DNA from: JANLYC01 sp963815445
GTDB taxonomy: Bacteria > Actinomycetota > Actinomycetes > Propionibacteriales > Nocardioidaceae
Reading direction: 5' to 3'
NCBI GenBank assembly: GCA_963815445.1
Contig: CAWFGV010000005.1
Span: forward strand, 496,001-560,000
Length of the DNA: 64,000 bases
This document shows, in pieces, positions 8,669 to 17,823 of the stretch (position 1 is its first letter; each line of letters starts with the position of its first letter). The notes below the pieces were generated by a model. It did no database searches. It saw only the letters and a program-made list of their open reading frames with translations, and was not told where the DNA came from. The position numbers and the translations under genes were made by a program.

Positions 8669-10083
8669 TCAGGCAGCGGGGAGCGGCTGACGGGCCGACA
8701 GTGCCGGAAGGGCGGGGAGTGCTGGGTGGGTGCCGGTGTGGTCGACGAGGTGGTAGCGGCCGTGGGGGCTGCGCCAGACGAAGATGCCGGTGAAGGGTTG
8801 GGTGACCTGCCAGTGGCCGTGGGTCTTGATGCGGTGGTGGGTCCGGGTCAGGGGGCCGAGGTTGTCGATCCCGGTTTGGCCGGGTGGTCCGCCGTTGTCG
8901 GGGGAGACGTAGGGGGTGGTGTGGTCGAGGTCGCCGGTGCGTCGGGTGGAGGTGGCGTAGGGGAAGCAGTCCACGGGGGTGCGTAGGTGGACGGCGTCGC
9001 GGATCCGGTCGGGGATCTCATAGGCGTCCACGGGGATCTGCTGGTTGAGGTCGATCACCGGTTTGACGGTCACGTTCGCATGGCGGAGCCACGCCTTGAC
9101 GCGGTCCAGGGTGACGGGTCCGACCTGTTCGACCCGGGCCACTCCGCTGCCTGACGTCAACGCTTCATCGGTGAGGTGGACGTACATGGTGACGTCGGGT
9201 CGGGTGTCGACCCGGCGGCCACGGCCTGACCGGGTCTGCACGTCGTCAGCCGGCTCTTCCGGGTCGTCGGGGTCGTCGGGGTCGTCCGGCTCGCCGGTTC
9301 GGCTGGTGGCGGTGTGGAGGTCGGTGTACAGGTCCAGGGCGTGTTGGGGGTTGGCCAGGATCCCGACCGCGGCGGCCCGACGGACATCGACCGGGCGAGT
9401 GTCGCCGAGGACGCCGAGGCCGGTGGCCAGGCCGCCGATGGTGGCGTTGAACCGTAACGCGTCGGGTGCTTCGGCCCGGATGAAGATCTCCCGGGTGCCG
9501 TGCTCGCCCGGCTGGTGGTCCTTGACCCACACCCCCAACGACCCCTGCGCCTCGGCATCAGCCGCGGCGGCAGCGTCCGGGTCGCACTCCACCCACGTCG
9601 CGGCAATGATCGCCTCGATCCGGCCCCACGACAGGGAGTGGGCATATCTGGCGATCCTGCGGTCCACCACCGCCACGGTTGCTTCGCTCAGGTGGCGGGT
9701 GGCGTCGGCGGTCTTGCGGCCGATCCACGGCTTGACCTCACCCGCACAGATCCGTGCCCACAGGCTGTGGGAGTCGGTGGCGCAGGTCCAACGCGTCCGC
9801 GACCAGCCGTTCCGCGGCGTGGGTGGAGGTGGCCAGCACGACGCCGAGCTCGGCCGGTGCGAACTCCGCCACGCCCGGTGTGCCGGCGCCACCGAACCGG
9901 ATCAGCTGCTCACTGCCCGGCAGCAGCGGGCTCGGTGGCCCGGGCGAGCTCGCTGTGCAGGTCGGCCCAGTGCGCCGCGGTCTGCAACAACCGCACTTCG
10001 CCCTGCTCGACGACAGCGCGGGCTTGTTCGGCGGCGGCCAGGGTGGCCAGCTCGTCGAGTGCGCTGAGGTCGGTGTCGAACAT
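8669..10083 (-). pseudogene. DUF222 / HNH endonuclease-like protein (13E12 type), two frameshifts
   Basis: Read from ATG 10083, the protein starts MFDTDLSALDELATLAAAEQ, the usual N-terminus of the actinobacterial DUF222 family. It ends with an HNH nuclease motif, DLDHTTPY then NLGPLTRTHHRIKTHG. The frame breaks twice: an extra G (plus strand) in 9928-9930, where ATEP should continue LLPGSEQLIRFGGAG, and another at 9763-9764, where LDLRHRLPQ should continue LWARICAGEVKPW. Removing both gives one full-length protein. DUF222/HNH genes are multicopy in these genomes and are often remnants of mobile or intron-like nucleases. Whether the breaks are real is unclear. Confidence 0.8.
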
Positions 10084-10346
10084 GTGTTCGATTCTACCTG
10101 TCCTGTCCGACAGCCGCCAGCCCGTTTCGCGTTGTCCACAAGGGGTTTTGCGAGTGTCGACGAGCCCCTCCTGAAGCAGTCGATGGGCTGGAGCACCGAC
10201 ACAAGCCACCTAGGAGCGAGGCTCACTGGATATCCCTATTGGCGGCTGCGCGCCGAGCATCCGCACTCGCCGGATCTGCCGATGTGCCTACGTCCGGAGA
10301 GCACCTTGGCTTCGATCTGGGAACGAGCGATCGCTACGGTGGCGCA

Positions 10347-10676
10347 ATGGATTGCGACGACTACCAGCGTGCCGCGTTGCGCACGGCCCGCGAGACCGAT
10401 GCCCGAGACGAGTTCATGCACCTAGTCCTCGGCTTGGTTGGTGAGGCGGGCGAAATCGCCGAGAAGGTCAAGAAGCTCGTCCGCGACAAGAACAGCGACC
10501 TCGCTCAACTCGACCGCGACGACATGGCCGCCGAACTCGGCGACGTTCTTTGGTACACGGCAGTCCTGGCGAACTTCTTGGGTCTCTCCCTGGATGATGT
10601 CGCCCAGCGGAATGTTGACAAACTCGCGGATCGGCAACGCAGAGCCGTCCTCGGCGGCACCGGGGACAGCCGCTGA
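10347..10676 (+). CDS. MazG-like nucleotide pyrophosphohydrolase
   Basis: This 109-residue all-helical protein has the MazG metal-binding pattern: LGLVGEAGEIAEKVKKLV supplies one set of acidic residues and AELGDVLWYTAVLANFLGL the second. Such enzymes hydrolyse NTPs or modified nucleotides to monophosphates and pyrophosphate, often for house-cleaning. I start it at ATG 10347 (MDCDDYQRAALRTARETDA); the frame is open upstream but the added residues lack family similarity. It faces the aminotransferase gene convergently. Confidence 0.85.
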   Translation: MDCDDYQRAALRTARETDARDEFMHLVLGLVGEAGEIAEKVKKLVRDKNSDLAQLDRDDMAAELGDVLWYTAVLANFLGLSLDDVAQRNVDKLADRQRRAVLGGTGDSR

Positions 10677-10708
10677 GAAGTGCGCCACGTCAATCGGGAC
10701 ACCTCCAG

Positions 10709-12106
10709 TCAGATCTTGGTGGACGCCTCCGTCAACACGGCACGGAGAATCTGCTCGATCTCGTCGAAGTGCTCCTGGTCGCAGATCAATGGCGGCGAGA
10801 GCTGGACGACCGGGTCGCCACGGTCGTCGGCTCGGCAGTAGAGCCCGGCCTGGTAGAGCGCCTTGGAGAGGAAGCCGCGGAGCAATCTCTCGGACTCGTC
10901 GTCGTTGAACGTCTCCTTGGTGGCCTTGTCCTTGACGAGCTCGATGCCGTAGAAGTACCCATCGCCACGGACGTCGCCCACGATCGGGAGGTCATAGAGC
11001 TTCTCGAGGGTGTTGCGGAACGCGTCCTGGTTGGCGAGCACGTGCTCGTTGATGTGCTCACGCTCGAAGATGTCCAGGTTGGCCATCGCGACGGCAGTCG
11101 AAACCGGGTGGCCGCCGAACGTGTAGCCGTGAACGAAGGACGCGTCGCCCTTGGAGAAGGGTTCGAACAACCGGTCGGTCGCGATCATCGCCCCGAGGGG
11201 GGCATAGCCGGAGGTGATGCCCTTCGCGCAGGTGATCATGTCGGGCTGGTAGCCGTAGCGCTCCGCGCCGAACATGTGGCCGAGCCGCCCGAACGCGCAG
11301 ATCACCTCATCGCTGACGAGCAGCACGTCGTACTCGTCGCAGATCTCGCGGACCCGCTGGAAGTATCCCGGCGGTGGCGGGAAGCAGCCCCCGGCGTTCT
11401 GCACCGGCTCGAGGAACACGGCGGCCACGGTGGAGGCGCCTTCGTTCTCGATGGCAACCGCGATCTGGTCGGCGGCCCAGCGGCCGAATGCCTCGGGGTC
11501 GTCGCCGTGGATCGGGGCGCGGTAGATGTTGGTGTTGGGTACGCGGAACGTGCTGGGGACGAGCGGCTCGAACGGTGCCTTGAGCTCGGGCAGCCCCGTG
11601 ATCGACAGTGCGCCCTGCGTGGTGCCGTGGTACGCGATCGCACGGCTGATGACCTTGTGCTTGCCCGGCTTGCCGGTCATCTTGAAGTACTGCTTGGCGA
11701 GCTTCCAGGCGGTTTCGACTGCCTCGCCGCCGCCGGTGGTGAAGAAGACCCGGTTGAGATCGCCCGGCGCGTACGACGCGACGCGCTGCGCCAGCTCGAT
11801 CGCGTTGGGGTGCGCGTAGGACCACAGCGGCATGAACGCCAGCTGCTGCGTCTGTCGGGCGGCTGCCTCGGCGATCTCGGTGCGGCCATGGCCGAGCTGG
11901 CTCACGAACAGCCCAGCGAGTGCGTCCAGGTAACGCTTGCCCTGGGCGTCGTAGATGTAGGCACCCTCACCGCGCACGATGATCGGGACGTCAGCGTTGT
12001 CGTATGACGACATACGCGTGAAGTGCATCCATAGGTGGTCACGTGCAGACTGTTGGAGCGCAGCGTGGTCCAATGCGGTGCTGTCGAGGCTCTGGTCGGT
12101 CGTCAT
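10709..12106 (-). CDS. Class-III aminotransferase, putrescine/diamine:pyruvate type (SpuC-like)
   Basis: The 465-residue PLP enzyme has the N-terminal segment HLWMHFTRM, the PLP-phosphate region FFTTGGGEAVETAWKLA, the Asp of VSDEVICAFGR (about residue 266) and the Schiff-base lysine in TCAKGITSGYAPLGA (about K295). This matches omega-aminotransferases that move the terminal amine of putrescine or cadaverine to pyruvate, giving an aminoaldehyde. The gamma-aminobutyraldehyde dehydrogenase at 21048 would take the next step. A perfect dyad at 12203-12217, shared with other units of the island, lies about 100 bp upstream and suggests joint control. The exact substrate is inferred. Confidence 0.88.
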   Translation of the reverse strand: MTTDQSLDSTALDHAALQQSARDHLWMHFTRMSSYDNADVPIIVRGEGAYIYDAQGKRYLDALAGLFVSQLGHGRTEIAEAAARQTQQLAFMPLWSYAHPNAIELAQRVASYAPGDLNRVFFTTGGGEAVETAWKLAKQYFKMTGKPGKHKVISRAIAYHGTTQGALSITGLPELKAPFEPLVPSTFRVPNTNIYRAPIHGDDPEAFGRWAADQIAVAIENEGASTVAAVFLEPVQNAGGCFPPPPGYFQRVREICDEYDVLLVSDEVICAFGRLGHMFGAERYGYQPDMITCAKGITSGYAPLGAMIATDRLFEPFSKGDASFVHGYTFGGHPVSTAVAMANLDIFEREHINEHVLANQDAFRNTLEKLYDLPIVGDVRGDGYFYGIELVKDKATKETFNDDESERLLRGFLSKALYQAGLYCRADDRGDPVVQLSPPLICDQEHFDEIEQILRAVLTEASTKI

Positions 12107-12202
12107 AGCGGTCAGTCTGCCTCATCGCCGAACGTCAAAGCAAGTGAATCCGTGGCCTGAAATCAGATCGCGGCGATACTGCGTAGTTCAGGCGCCACCA
12201 AA

Positions 12203-12217
12203 CAACGAAATCCGTTG
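12203..12217. promoter_or_regulatory. 15-bp dyad CAACGAAATCCGTTG, candidate Lrp-type operator
   Basis: The arms CAACG and CGTTG are a perfect inverted repeat around AAATC, and the symmetry extends to AACAACG/CGTTGTT (12201-12219). Near copies lie before the aldehyde dehydrogenase gene (CGACGAAATGCGTCG, 20942) and in the Lrp/potD gap (CAACGGAATCCCTTG, 3407). The 15-bp length and AT-rich centre suit an Lrp/AsnC protein. It lies about 100 bp upstream of the diamine aminotransferase start. Confidence 0.55.
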
Positions 12218-12404
12218 TTGTCCGGTCTGTCCATTCTTCGCGACGTTCGCAGGCAACCAAACGATGGGCCGAGCCGGTCCTGATGGGTGAAGGAGTCGCC
12301 GGAACTCCCGATCGCCGAGGGGACAGATGTCAGCCCAGCCCGCACCAGCACGCACGGTCGCCGTCCGCGCTGCAGGGCTCGGGGGCACACGAGAGGATGG
12401 CACG

Positions 12405-12983
12405 GTGAGCGAGCGGGGGACGACGCGGGGGACGACGCGGGGGACGACGCGGGGGACGACAAGGGGGACGTTCGAGGAGTTCGTGACGACGCGGTCGGGA
12501 GGTCTGCTCCGGACGGCCTACCTGCTCACCCAGGACAGCCAGCTGGCCGAGGATCTGCTGCAGACGGCGCTGGCCAAGGCGTGGCGAGCCTGGGGCCGGG
12601 TCGAGAGCAGTCCGGACGCCTACGTGCGCAAGATCCTCGTCAACACCTACGCCACCTGGTGGCGCCGGCGGTGGAACGGTGAGCATCCGACCGATGACCT
12701 CCCCGACACCGAGCACCACGGCGACGATCCGACCGGCAGCAGTACGACCCACGACGTGCGGACCGCACTGGCACGGCTGCCGAGGCGTCAGCGTGCCGTG
12801 GTGGTCCTCCGGTTCTTCGAGGACCTGAGCGAGGCCGAGACGGCGCGGCTGCTCGAATGCAGTGTCGGCACGGTCAAGAGCCAGTCCAGCAAGGCGCTGG
12901 CCAAACTCCGGGTCGACCCGACCCTGGCGGTCACCGATGACGACCCGCAGCGCGGCCGTGACAACGAGGGGGTAACGCGATGA
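12405..12983 (+). CDS. RNA polymerase sigma factor, SigE family (ECF)
   Basis: The roughly 192-residue sigma factor has region 2 (GGLLRTAYLLTQDSQLAEDL, then TALAKAWRAWGRVE) and region 4 (LARLPRRQRAVVVLRFFEDL, then CSVGTVKSQSSKALAKL). Region 3 is absent, as in ECF factors. It would direct transcription of a small regulon. I chose GTG 12405 with an upstream GAGAGG; an ATG at 12327 in the same frame would add 26 residues. The first codons form a 12-bp repeat encoding Arg-Gly-Thr-Thr four times, which is unusual for the family. The stop overlaps the next start (ATGA), so it is coupled to a probable anti-sigma gene. Confidence 0.87.
   Translation: MSERGTTRGTTRGTTRGTTRGTFEEFVTTRSGGLLRTAYLLTQDSQLAEDLLQTALAKAWRAWGRVESSPDAYVRKILVNTYATWWRRRWNGEHPTDDLPDTEHHGDDPTGSSTTHDVRTALARLPRRQRAVVVLRFFEDLSEAETARLLECSVGTVKSQSSKALAKLRVDPTLAVTDDDPQRGRDNEGVTR
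12414..12470 (+). repeat. In-frame 12-bp tandem repeat (RGTT) in the sigma factor gene
   Basis: CGGGGGACGACG is repeated four times, then a degenerate partial copy, all in frame with the sigma gene. It encodes an Arg-Gly-Thr-Thr tail just before the conserved EEF segment. Being in multiples of three, copy-number change would lengthen or shorten the N-terminus without frame loss. Confidence 0.9.
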
Positions 12984-13994
12984 ACATCAATGAGCTCAAG
13001 CAGAGTCTGTCCACGATGGCCGACGACGCCGATGATGACGTCCATCCCACCGCCCGGCTCGCCGCCGTGGATCGCAAGGTCAGCGCGCAGCGCCGTCGCA
13101 CGGCGGTGGCGACCGGAGCCGCGGTCGCGATCGCCGTCGCGGCAGTTGCGATCGCGCCGAACATCATCGATCGCTCAGCCGACACCGTGCCGGCCGACCG
13201 GACGGACCCACTCCCGACGGTCTCGCAGCACGGAGTGTCTCTGTACAAGGCCCCCGGTGGCGCGAGACTGGTCGCGTATGCCGTCGCCCGGCCGGGGGAG
13301 CACAGCGTCGACGTGACGTTCACGCCAACCACGAGCGATCTGTCCTGGACCGACTTCTGCTATGACGCGGGTGTGTCACGGGATCGACAAGGGGGCGGAG
13401 TTCGGCCTCACGATCAACGGCCACGAGCTGTCCTGGTCGACGTGCAACGGTACGGCCGAAGGTCCGTTGGGCGCTGAGGGAGGGTTCGCCGAGTCTCCGA
13501 CCGCCAACGCCCGGGTCTTCTCCCATCGCTACGGCGTCAGGGCGGGGCAGCCTTCGACGGTCACGGTGCACCTGACCAGGCATGTCGACCGCGGAGTCGC
13601 GCCGCAGCCCGGGATCGCGATCTACGAGCGGGCGCCGAGGCAGCAGGTCAAGGGGATCTGGTTCGACCGCGAGGTGGTCTTCAAGGGGCACACCTATCGC
13701 ATCCTGGACGCCGACGTGGCCACGCTGAACGGACGCAATGATGTGCGAGCTCACGTCACCCTGCCCCGCTCCGAGCAACCGCTGTATGCCGTCACGGGTG
13801 CGGCCCATGTGAGGCACGGCCTGCAGCTCCTGCCTGACAGTGTCGGCGTGAGCCCGATGGGCAACGGTGTGACAGCGGCGGCGTCCGGCAACCTCGTCCC
13901 ACCTGATCGGGGAAGCGTCGCCGTCCGTGCGCACCCGCGCAACCAAGACGCAGTCGGTGACATCTTCGTCCTGGTCTATGAGCGGATCGGTTGA
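12980..13994 (+). CDS. Membrane-anchored hypothetical protein, probable anti-sigma partner (frame interrupted)
   Basis: The protein starts MNINELKQSLSTMADDADDD, followed by a basic stretch (KVSAQRRRTA) and one membrane helix (AVATGAAVAIAVAAVAIAP). This is the layout of membrane anti-sigma or SigE-partner proteins in actinomycetes. The extracytoplasmic part has no domain I recognise. The frame breaks near 13368-13370: FCYDA should run on into VCHGIDKGAEFGLTINGHEL if one G is removed from GCGGGTG. The 3' part ends at 13994 (DIFVLVYERIG). The start overlaps the sigma stop, which supports a regulatory pair. The function is inferred from context only. Confidence 0.65.
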
Positions 13995-14107
13995 CGAGCT
14001 CCATCGACGTCGGCTCGGAGAGAGGTCCTGACCGGATGCTCCTGCGCTAGGGTCGGCTCATGACGTTCTGGTCGAGTCCGACTTAGGTCCTACCGCGCAG
14101 GTTCACC

Positions 14108-15319
14108 TTGCGCGTCCTCACCTATCACGCGTCCCGGGACCTGGTTCCGCTGTACAGCGTCTACGCGCTGCTGTTCGGAGACCACGGCGTCTCGACGGGA
14201 CAGATCTCGACGCTCTTCATCATCTGGTCTCTGACGTCCTTCGTCTTCGAGGTGCCCTCCGGAGCATGGGCCGACACCATCGACCGGCGCCTGCTGCTCG
14301 TCGTCTCGGCCGTCGTCTACGCCGGCGCGTTCAGCGCCTGGATGCTGGTCCCGACCTACACCGGCTATGCGTTCGGCTTCGTCCTGTGGGGCCTCTCCAG
14401 CGCGCTCATGTCCGGGACCTTCGAGTCGGTGCTCTACGACGAGCTCGCCGAACGGGGCGCGGACGCGGCATACCCCGGCCTCGTCGGGTGGGCGCACTCC
14501 ACCGCGATGATGGCCAACCTCGTTGCCACGGTGGCTGCAGCACCGTTGTTCGCGATCGGGGGTTATGCCCTCGTCGGCTGGACCTCCGTTGCGATCGCAG
14601 GCGGCCAGGCGGTGCTGGCCGCGACGTTGCCGTTCTCCGTCGCGGCCCGCAAGCCGAACGGATCGCATCACCTGCTGGCCGAGACCGAGGCGCTGGCGTC
14701 GCGGTACGTCGCCATGCTGCGCGCAGGCATCCGTGAGGCGTCGCGCTCTGTCGACGTTCGTCGCGTCGTGGTCATCGCGGCCCTACTCATCGGCCTCACG
14801 GCGTACGACGAGTACTTCCCGCTGGTCGCCAAGGGCCACGGTGTCTCGACGTCGACGATCCCGTTGCTCGTCGGCATGGCCGTTGTCGGACAGGTGGTGG
14901 GAACCGCACTGGCCGGACGGACGGCGAGCATGGGGTCGCGCACCATGGCGGTGGTGGTCGTCATCGGCGGCGGCCTGATCTCGATCGGCGCCTTGATCTG
15001 GCCCTACGCCGGCTTCGTCGCCATCGCGGTTGGCTACGGATTGCTGAACAACACGATGATCGTGGCGGAGGCACGGCTGCAGCAGGTGATCGCCGGGCCG
15101 GCTCGTGCCACGGTCACATCGGTTTACGGTTTCGCGACCGAGGTGGTGGCGCTGGCCGTCTACGGCACGTTCGCCGTGGCAGCCGGTCTCGTCACCGTGC
15201 CCACGCTGGTCGCGCTTCTCGGCATCCCCACCGTGGTGATCGCCTGGACCGTTGGCCGGTGGTTTCCCGGACCGACCTCCGCGCCGGCCTCGAGATCCCG
15301 CGACGACTCGAGCGACTGA
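14108..15319 (+). CDS. MFS transporter
   Basis: The 403-residue protein has about 12 membrane helices and MFS-type features, including DTIDRRLLLVVSA after helix 2 and a long central cytoplasmic loop (SVAARKPNGSHHLLAETEAL). The substrate is unknown; an exporter is the usual guess for this type. The only in-frame start reaching the conserved opening (RVLTYHASRDLVPLYSVYAL) is TTG 14108. In the same frame an ATG at 14060 is cut off by TAG 14084-14086, so the real N-terminus may be longer if that stop is an error. Confidence 0.8.
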   Translation: MRVLTYHASRDLVPLYSVYALLFGDHGVSTGQISTLFIIWSLTSFVFEVPSGAWADTIDRRLLLVVSAVVYAGAFSAWMLVPTYTGYAFGFVLWGLSSALMSGTFESVLYDELAERGADAAYPGLVGWAHSTAMMANLVATVAAAPLFAIGGYALVGWTSVAIAGGQAVLAATLPFSVAARKPNGSHHLLAETEALASRYVAMLRAGIREASRSVDVRRVVVIAALLIGLTAYDEYFPLVAKGHGVSTSTIPLLVGMAVVGQVVGTALAGRTASMGSRTMAVVVVIGGGLISIGALIWPYAGFVAIAVGYGLLNNTMIVAEARLQQVIAGPARATVTSVYGFATEVVALAVYGTFAVAAGLVTVPTLVALLGIPTVVIAWTVGRWFPGPTSAPASRSRDDSSD

Positions 15320-15350
15320 TCAGCAGGAGCGACTCAACCGCGGTCGGTCG

Positions 15351-16559
15351 TCAGCGGAAGGCGGACTCGCCGGTGAGCGCCTGGCCGATGACGAGCTGAT
15401 GCACCTCGGAGGTGCCTTCGTAGGTCAGCACCGACTCGAGGTTGTTGGCGTGCCGCATGATCGGGTACTCCAACGTGATGCCGTTCGCCGCGAGGATCGT
15501 GCGGCATTCACGGGCGATCGCGATCGACTCCCGCACGTTGTTGAGCTTGCCCAGGCTCACTTGTTCGGCACTGATGCCGGCGCCGTCCTTGAGCCGGCCG
15601 AGGTGCAACGCCAGCAACATGCCCTTGCCGAGCTCGAGAGTCATGTTCGCGAGCTTCTCCTGTGTCAGCTGGTATGCCGCCAGCGACTTGTCGAAGACCC
15701 GCCGGCTCTTGGCGTAGTCGATCGTGACCTCGAGACAGTCGCGGGCTGCTCCCAGGGCGCCGAAGACGATGCCGAACCTGGCTTCGGACAGGCAGGACAG
15801 CGGGCCGCCCAGTCCTCGCGCGTCGGGCAGCATCGCCGACTCCGGTAGCCGGACGTCGTCCAGGATGAGCTCACTCGTCACCGAGGCCCGCAGCGACATC
15901 TTCTGCTTGATCTCCGGTGCCGAGAAGCCGTTGGTCTCGGTCGGCACCACGAAGCCGCGGATGACCGCCTGGCCGGAGCCTGTTGACGGCTCGTCGGTCC
16001 GTGCCCAGACCACTGCGACGTCAGCGATGGCGCCGTTGGTGATCCACATCTTGGTGCCGTTCAGCACCCAGTCGGAGCCGTCGCGCCGGGCGCGGGTACG
16101 CATGCCTCCGGGGTCCGAGCCGAAGTCGGGCTCGGTCAGGCCGAAGCACCCGATCGCCGTACCGGCGGCCATCTGTGGCAGCCAGTGTTCCTTCTGCTCG
16201 TCGCTGCCGAAGCGATGGATGGCGAACATCGCGAGCGAGCCCTGTACGGACACCAGGCTCCTGACCCCACTGTCCGCGGCTTCGAGCTCCAGGCACGCCA
16301 GCCCGTACGCGGTTGCGCTGGTCCCGGCGCAGCCGTAGCCATCGAGATGCATGCCCATCAGGCCAAGCGAGCCGAGCTCCTTGGCGAGGCCACGGGCGGG
16401 CAGGCTGGCCTCTTCGTACCACTGCGCGATGTGGGGACGGATCTGGTCGTCGCAGAACCGGCGGACGGTTTCACGCATCGCGCGTTCCTCGTCGTCGAGC
16501 AGGTTGTCGATCCCGAACAGGTCGAGCGGCGCGGTGGACGGGTTGGTCGGCTTCGACAC
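15351..16559 (-). CDS. gcdH: Glutaryl-CoA dehydrogenase (acyl-CoA dehydrogenase family)
   Basis: The 402-residue flavoprotein has FGLTEPDFGSDPGGMRTRAR and WITNGAIADVAVVWAR (substrate and FAD contacts) and ends with the glutaryl-CoA dehydrogenase signature: ANGITLEYPIMRHANNLESV, then TYEGTSEVH with the catalytic Glu at about 381. It oxidises and decarboxylates glutaryl-CoA to crotonyl-CoA. Glutarate arises from lysine or cadaverine through 5-aminovalerate, so its place between two polyamine importers fits diamine breakdown. It uses a GTG start and diverges from the second importer operon. Confidence 0.92.
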   Translation of the reverse strand: MSKPTNPSTAPLDLFGIDNLLDDEERAMRETVRRFCDDQIRPHIAQWYEEASLPARGLAKELGSLGLMGMHLDGYGCAGTSATAYGLACLELEAADSGVRSLVSVQGSLAMFAIHRFGSDEQKEHWLPQMAAGTAIGCFGLTEPDFGSDPGGMRTRARRDGSDWVLNGTKMWITNGAIADVAVVWARTDEPSTGSGQAVIRGFVVPTETNGFSAPEIKQKMSLRASVTSELILDDVRLPESAMLPDARGLGGPLSCLSEARFGIVFGALGAARDCLEVTIDYAKSRRVFDKSLAAYQLTQEKLANMTLELGKGMLLALHLGRLKDGAGISAEQVSLGKLNNVRESIAIARECRTILAANGITLEYPIMRHANNLESVLTYEGTSEVHQLVIGQALTGESAFR

Positions 16560-16710
16560 GATCGCTCCAGAGGTCGAGCAGTGGTTGCCTTCACCCTAGA
16601 CGGAACAGGTCCTCACCCATCGCGGCGGTCAGCGGGCAGCCAGGACGACACGGTCTGCGACGGTCGCGCAAGGCGTGCGTCAAAGGCTCGCCGCCCAGTA
16701 GGGTGCCGAT

Positions 16711-17823
16711 GTGGCGACGACGACCGACGGGGGTCATGATGCCGACACGGCCTCCTCCGACGCTGCCCCCACGGCCGTCGACCTGCAGGGGCTGACCCGA
16801 CGCTTCGGGTCCGTGACAGCCGTCGATGACATCGACCTGACGATCAGGGACGGTGAGTTCTTCTCGATGCTCGGCCCGTCGGGATCGGGAAAGACGACGG
16901 TCCTACGCATGATCGCGGGCTTCGAGATGCCCGACGCAGGCATCGTCCGGCTGGACGGTGTCGACGTCACCAGGCGGGCGCCGTTCGAGCGAGACGTCAA
17001 CACCGTCTTCCAGGACTACGCGCTCTTCCCGCACATGAACGTGCGAGACAACGTCGGCTACGGGTTGCGCGTACGCGGGGTCGGCAAAGTCCGGCGGCGC
17101 GAGCTGGCCGACGAGGCACTGGCGAAGGTCCGCCTCGACTCCCACGGTGACCGGAAGGCCAGTCAGCTGTCCGGTGGACAGCGACAACGGGTCGCGCTCG
17201 CCCGCGCCCTGGTCATCGAACCGAAGGTCCTGCTGCTCGACGAGCCGCTCGGCGCCCTCGATCTCAAGCTGCGCGAGGAGATGCAGGTCGAGCTCAAGGT
17301 CCTGCAGCGTGACGTCGGCATCACCTTCGTCTTCGTGACCCATGACCAGGACGAGGCGCTGACCATGAGCGACCGGATCGCGGTCTTCAACAACGGCCGC
17401 ATCGAGCAGATCGGCACGGCCGCAGAGATCTACGAAAAGCCGTCGAGCGCCTTCGTCGCCGGCTTCGTGGGCACCAGCAACCTCATCACTGGGGCAGCAG
17501 CGAAGACCTTGTTCGGGCACGAGGGCACGTTCAGCGTTCGGCCCGAGAAGATTCACATCGACACCGACGTGCGCGCGCCGGAGGACCCCGGCGTGACGTC
17601 GGTCAGGGGAACCGTGGCGGAGGTGGTCTACGCCGGCGCGTCCACGCGTTTCATCGTCGACCTCGACGCCGGAGCACGTCTGGTCGCCATGCAGCAGAAC
17701 CTGCAGACGTCGTCAACGGACGTGCTCGACTTTCGCGACAAGCCGGTGCGGCTCAGCTGGCGAGCAGAACACTGCGTCGCGATCGATGACCAGCCCAGCC
17801 GCTCAATGTTGGAGGACTCATGA
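16711..17823 (+). CDS. potA: Second polyamine ABC transporter ATP-binding protein
   Basis: This 370-residue ATPase shows Walker A GPSGSGKTT (about 51-59), VFQDYALFPHMN, signature LSGGQRQRV, Walker B VLLLDEPLGALD and VTHDQDEALTMSD, then a TOBE domain (VRPEKIHID). It is the first gene of the second importer operon (order A-D-B-C, unlike the D-A-B-C of the first). It starts at GTG 16711. Its stop overlaps the ATG of the binding-protein gene. It belongs to the same family as the 4694 gene but is clearly diverged, so it is not a recent duplicate. Confidence 0.94.
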   Translation: MATTTDGGHDADTASSDAAPTAVDLQGLTRRFGSVTAVDDIDLTIRDGEFFSMLGPSGSGKTTVLRMIAGFEMPDAGIVRLDGVDVTRRAPFERDVNTVFQDYALFPHMNVRDNVGYGLRVRGVGKVRRRELADEALAKVRLDSHGDRKASQLSGGQRQRVALARALVIEPKVLLLDEPLGALDLKLREEMQVELKVLQRDVGITFVFVTHDQDEALTMSDRIAVFNNGRIEQIGTAAEIYEKPSSAFVAGFVGTSNLITGAAAKTLFGHEGTFSVRPEKIHIDTDVRAPEDPGVTSVRGTVAEVVYAGASTRFIVDLDAGARLVAMQQNLQTSSTDVLDFRDKPVRLSWRAEHCVAIDDQPSRSMLEDS

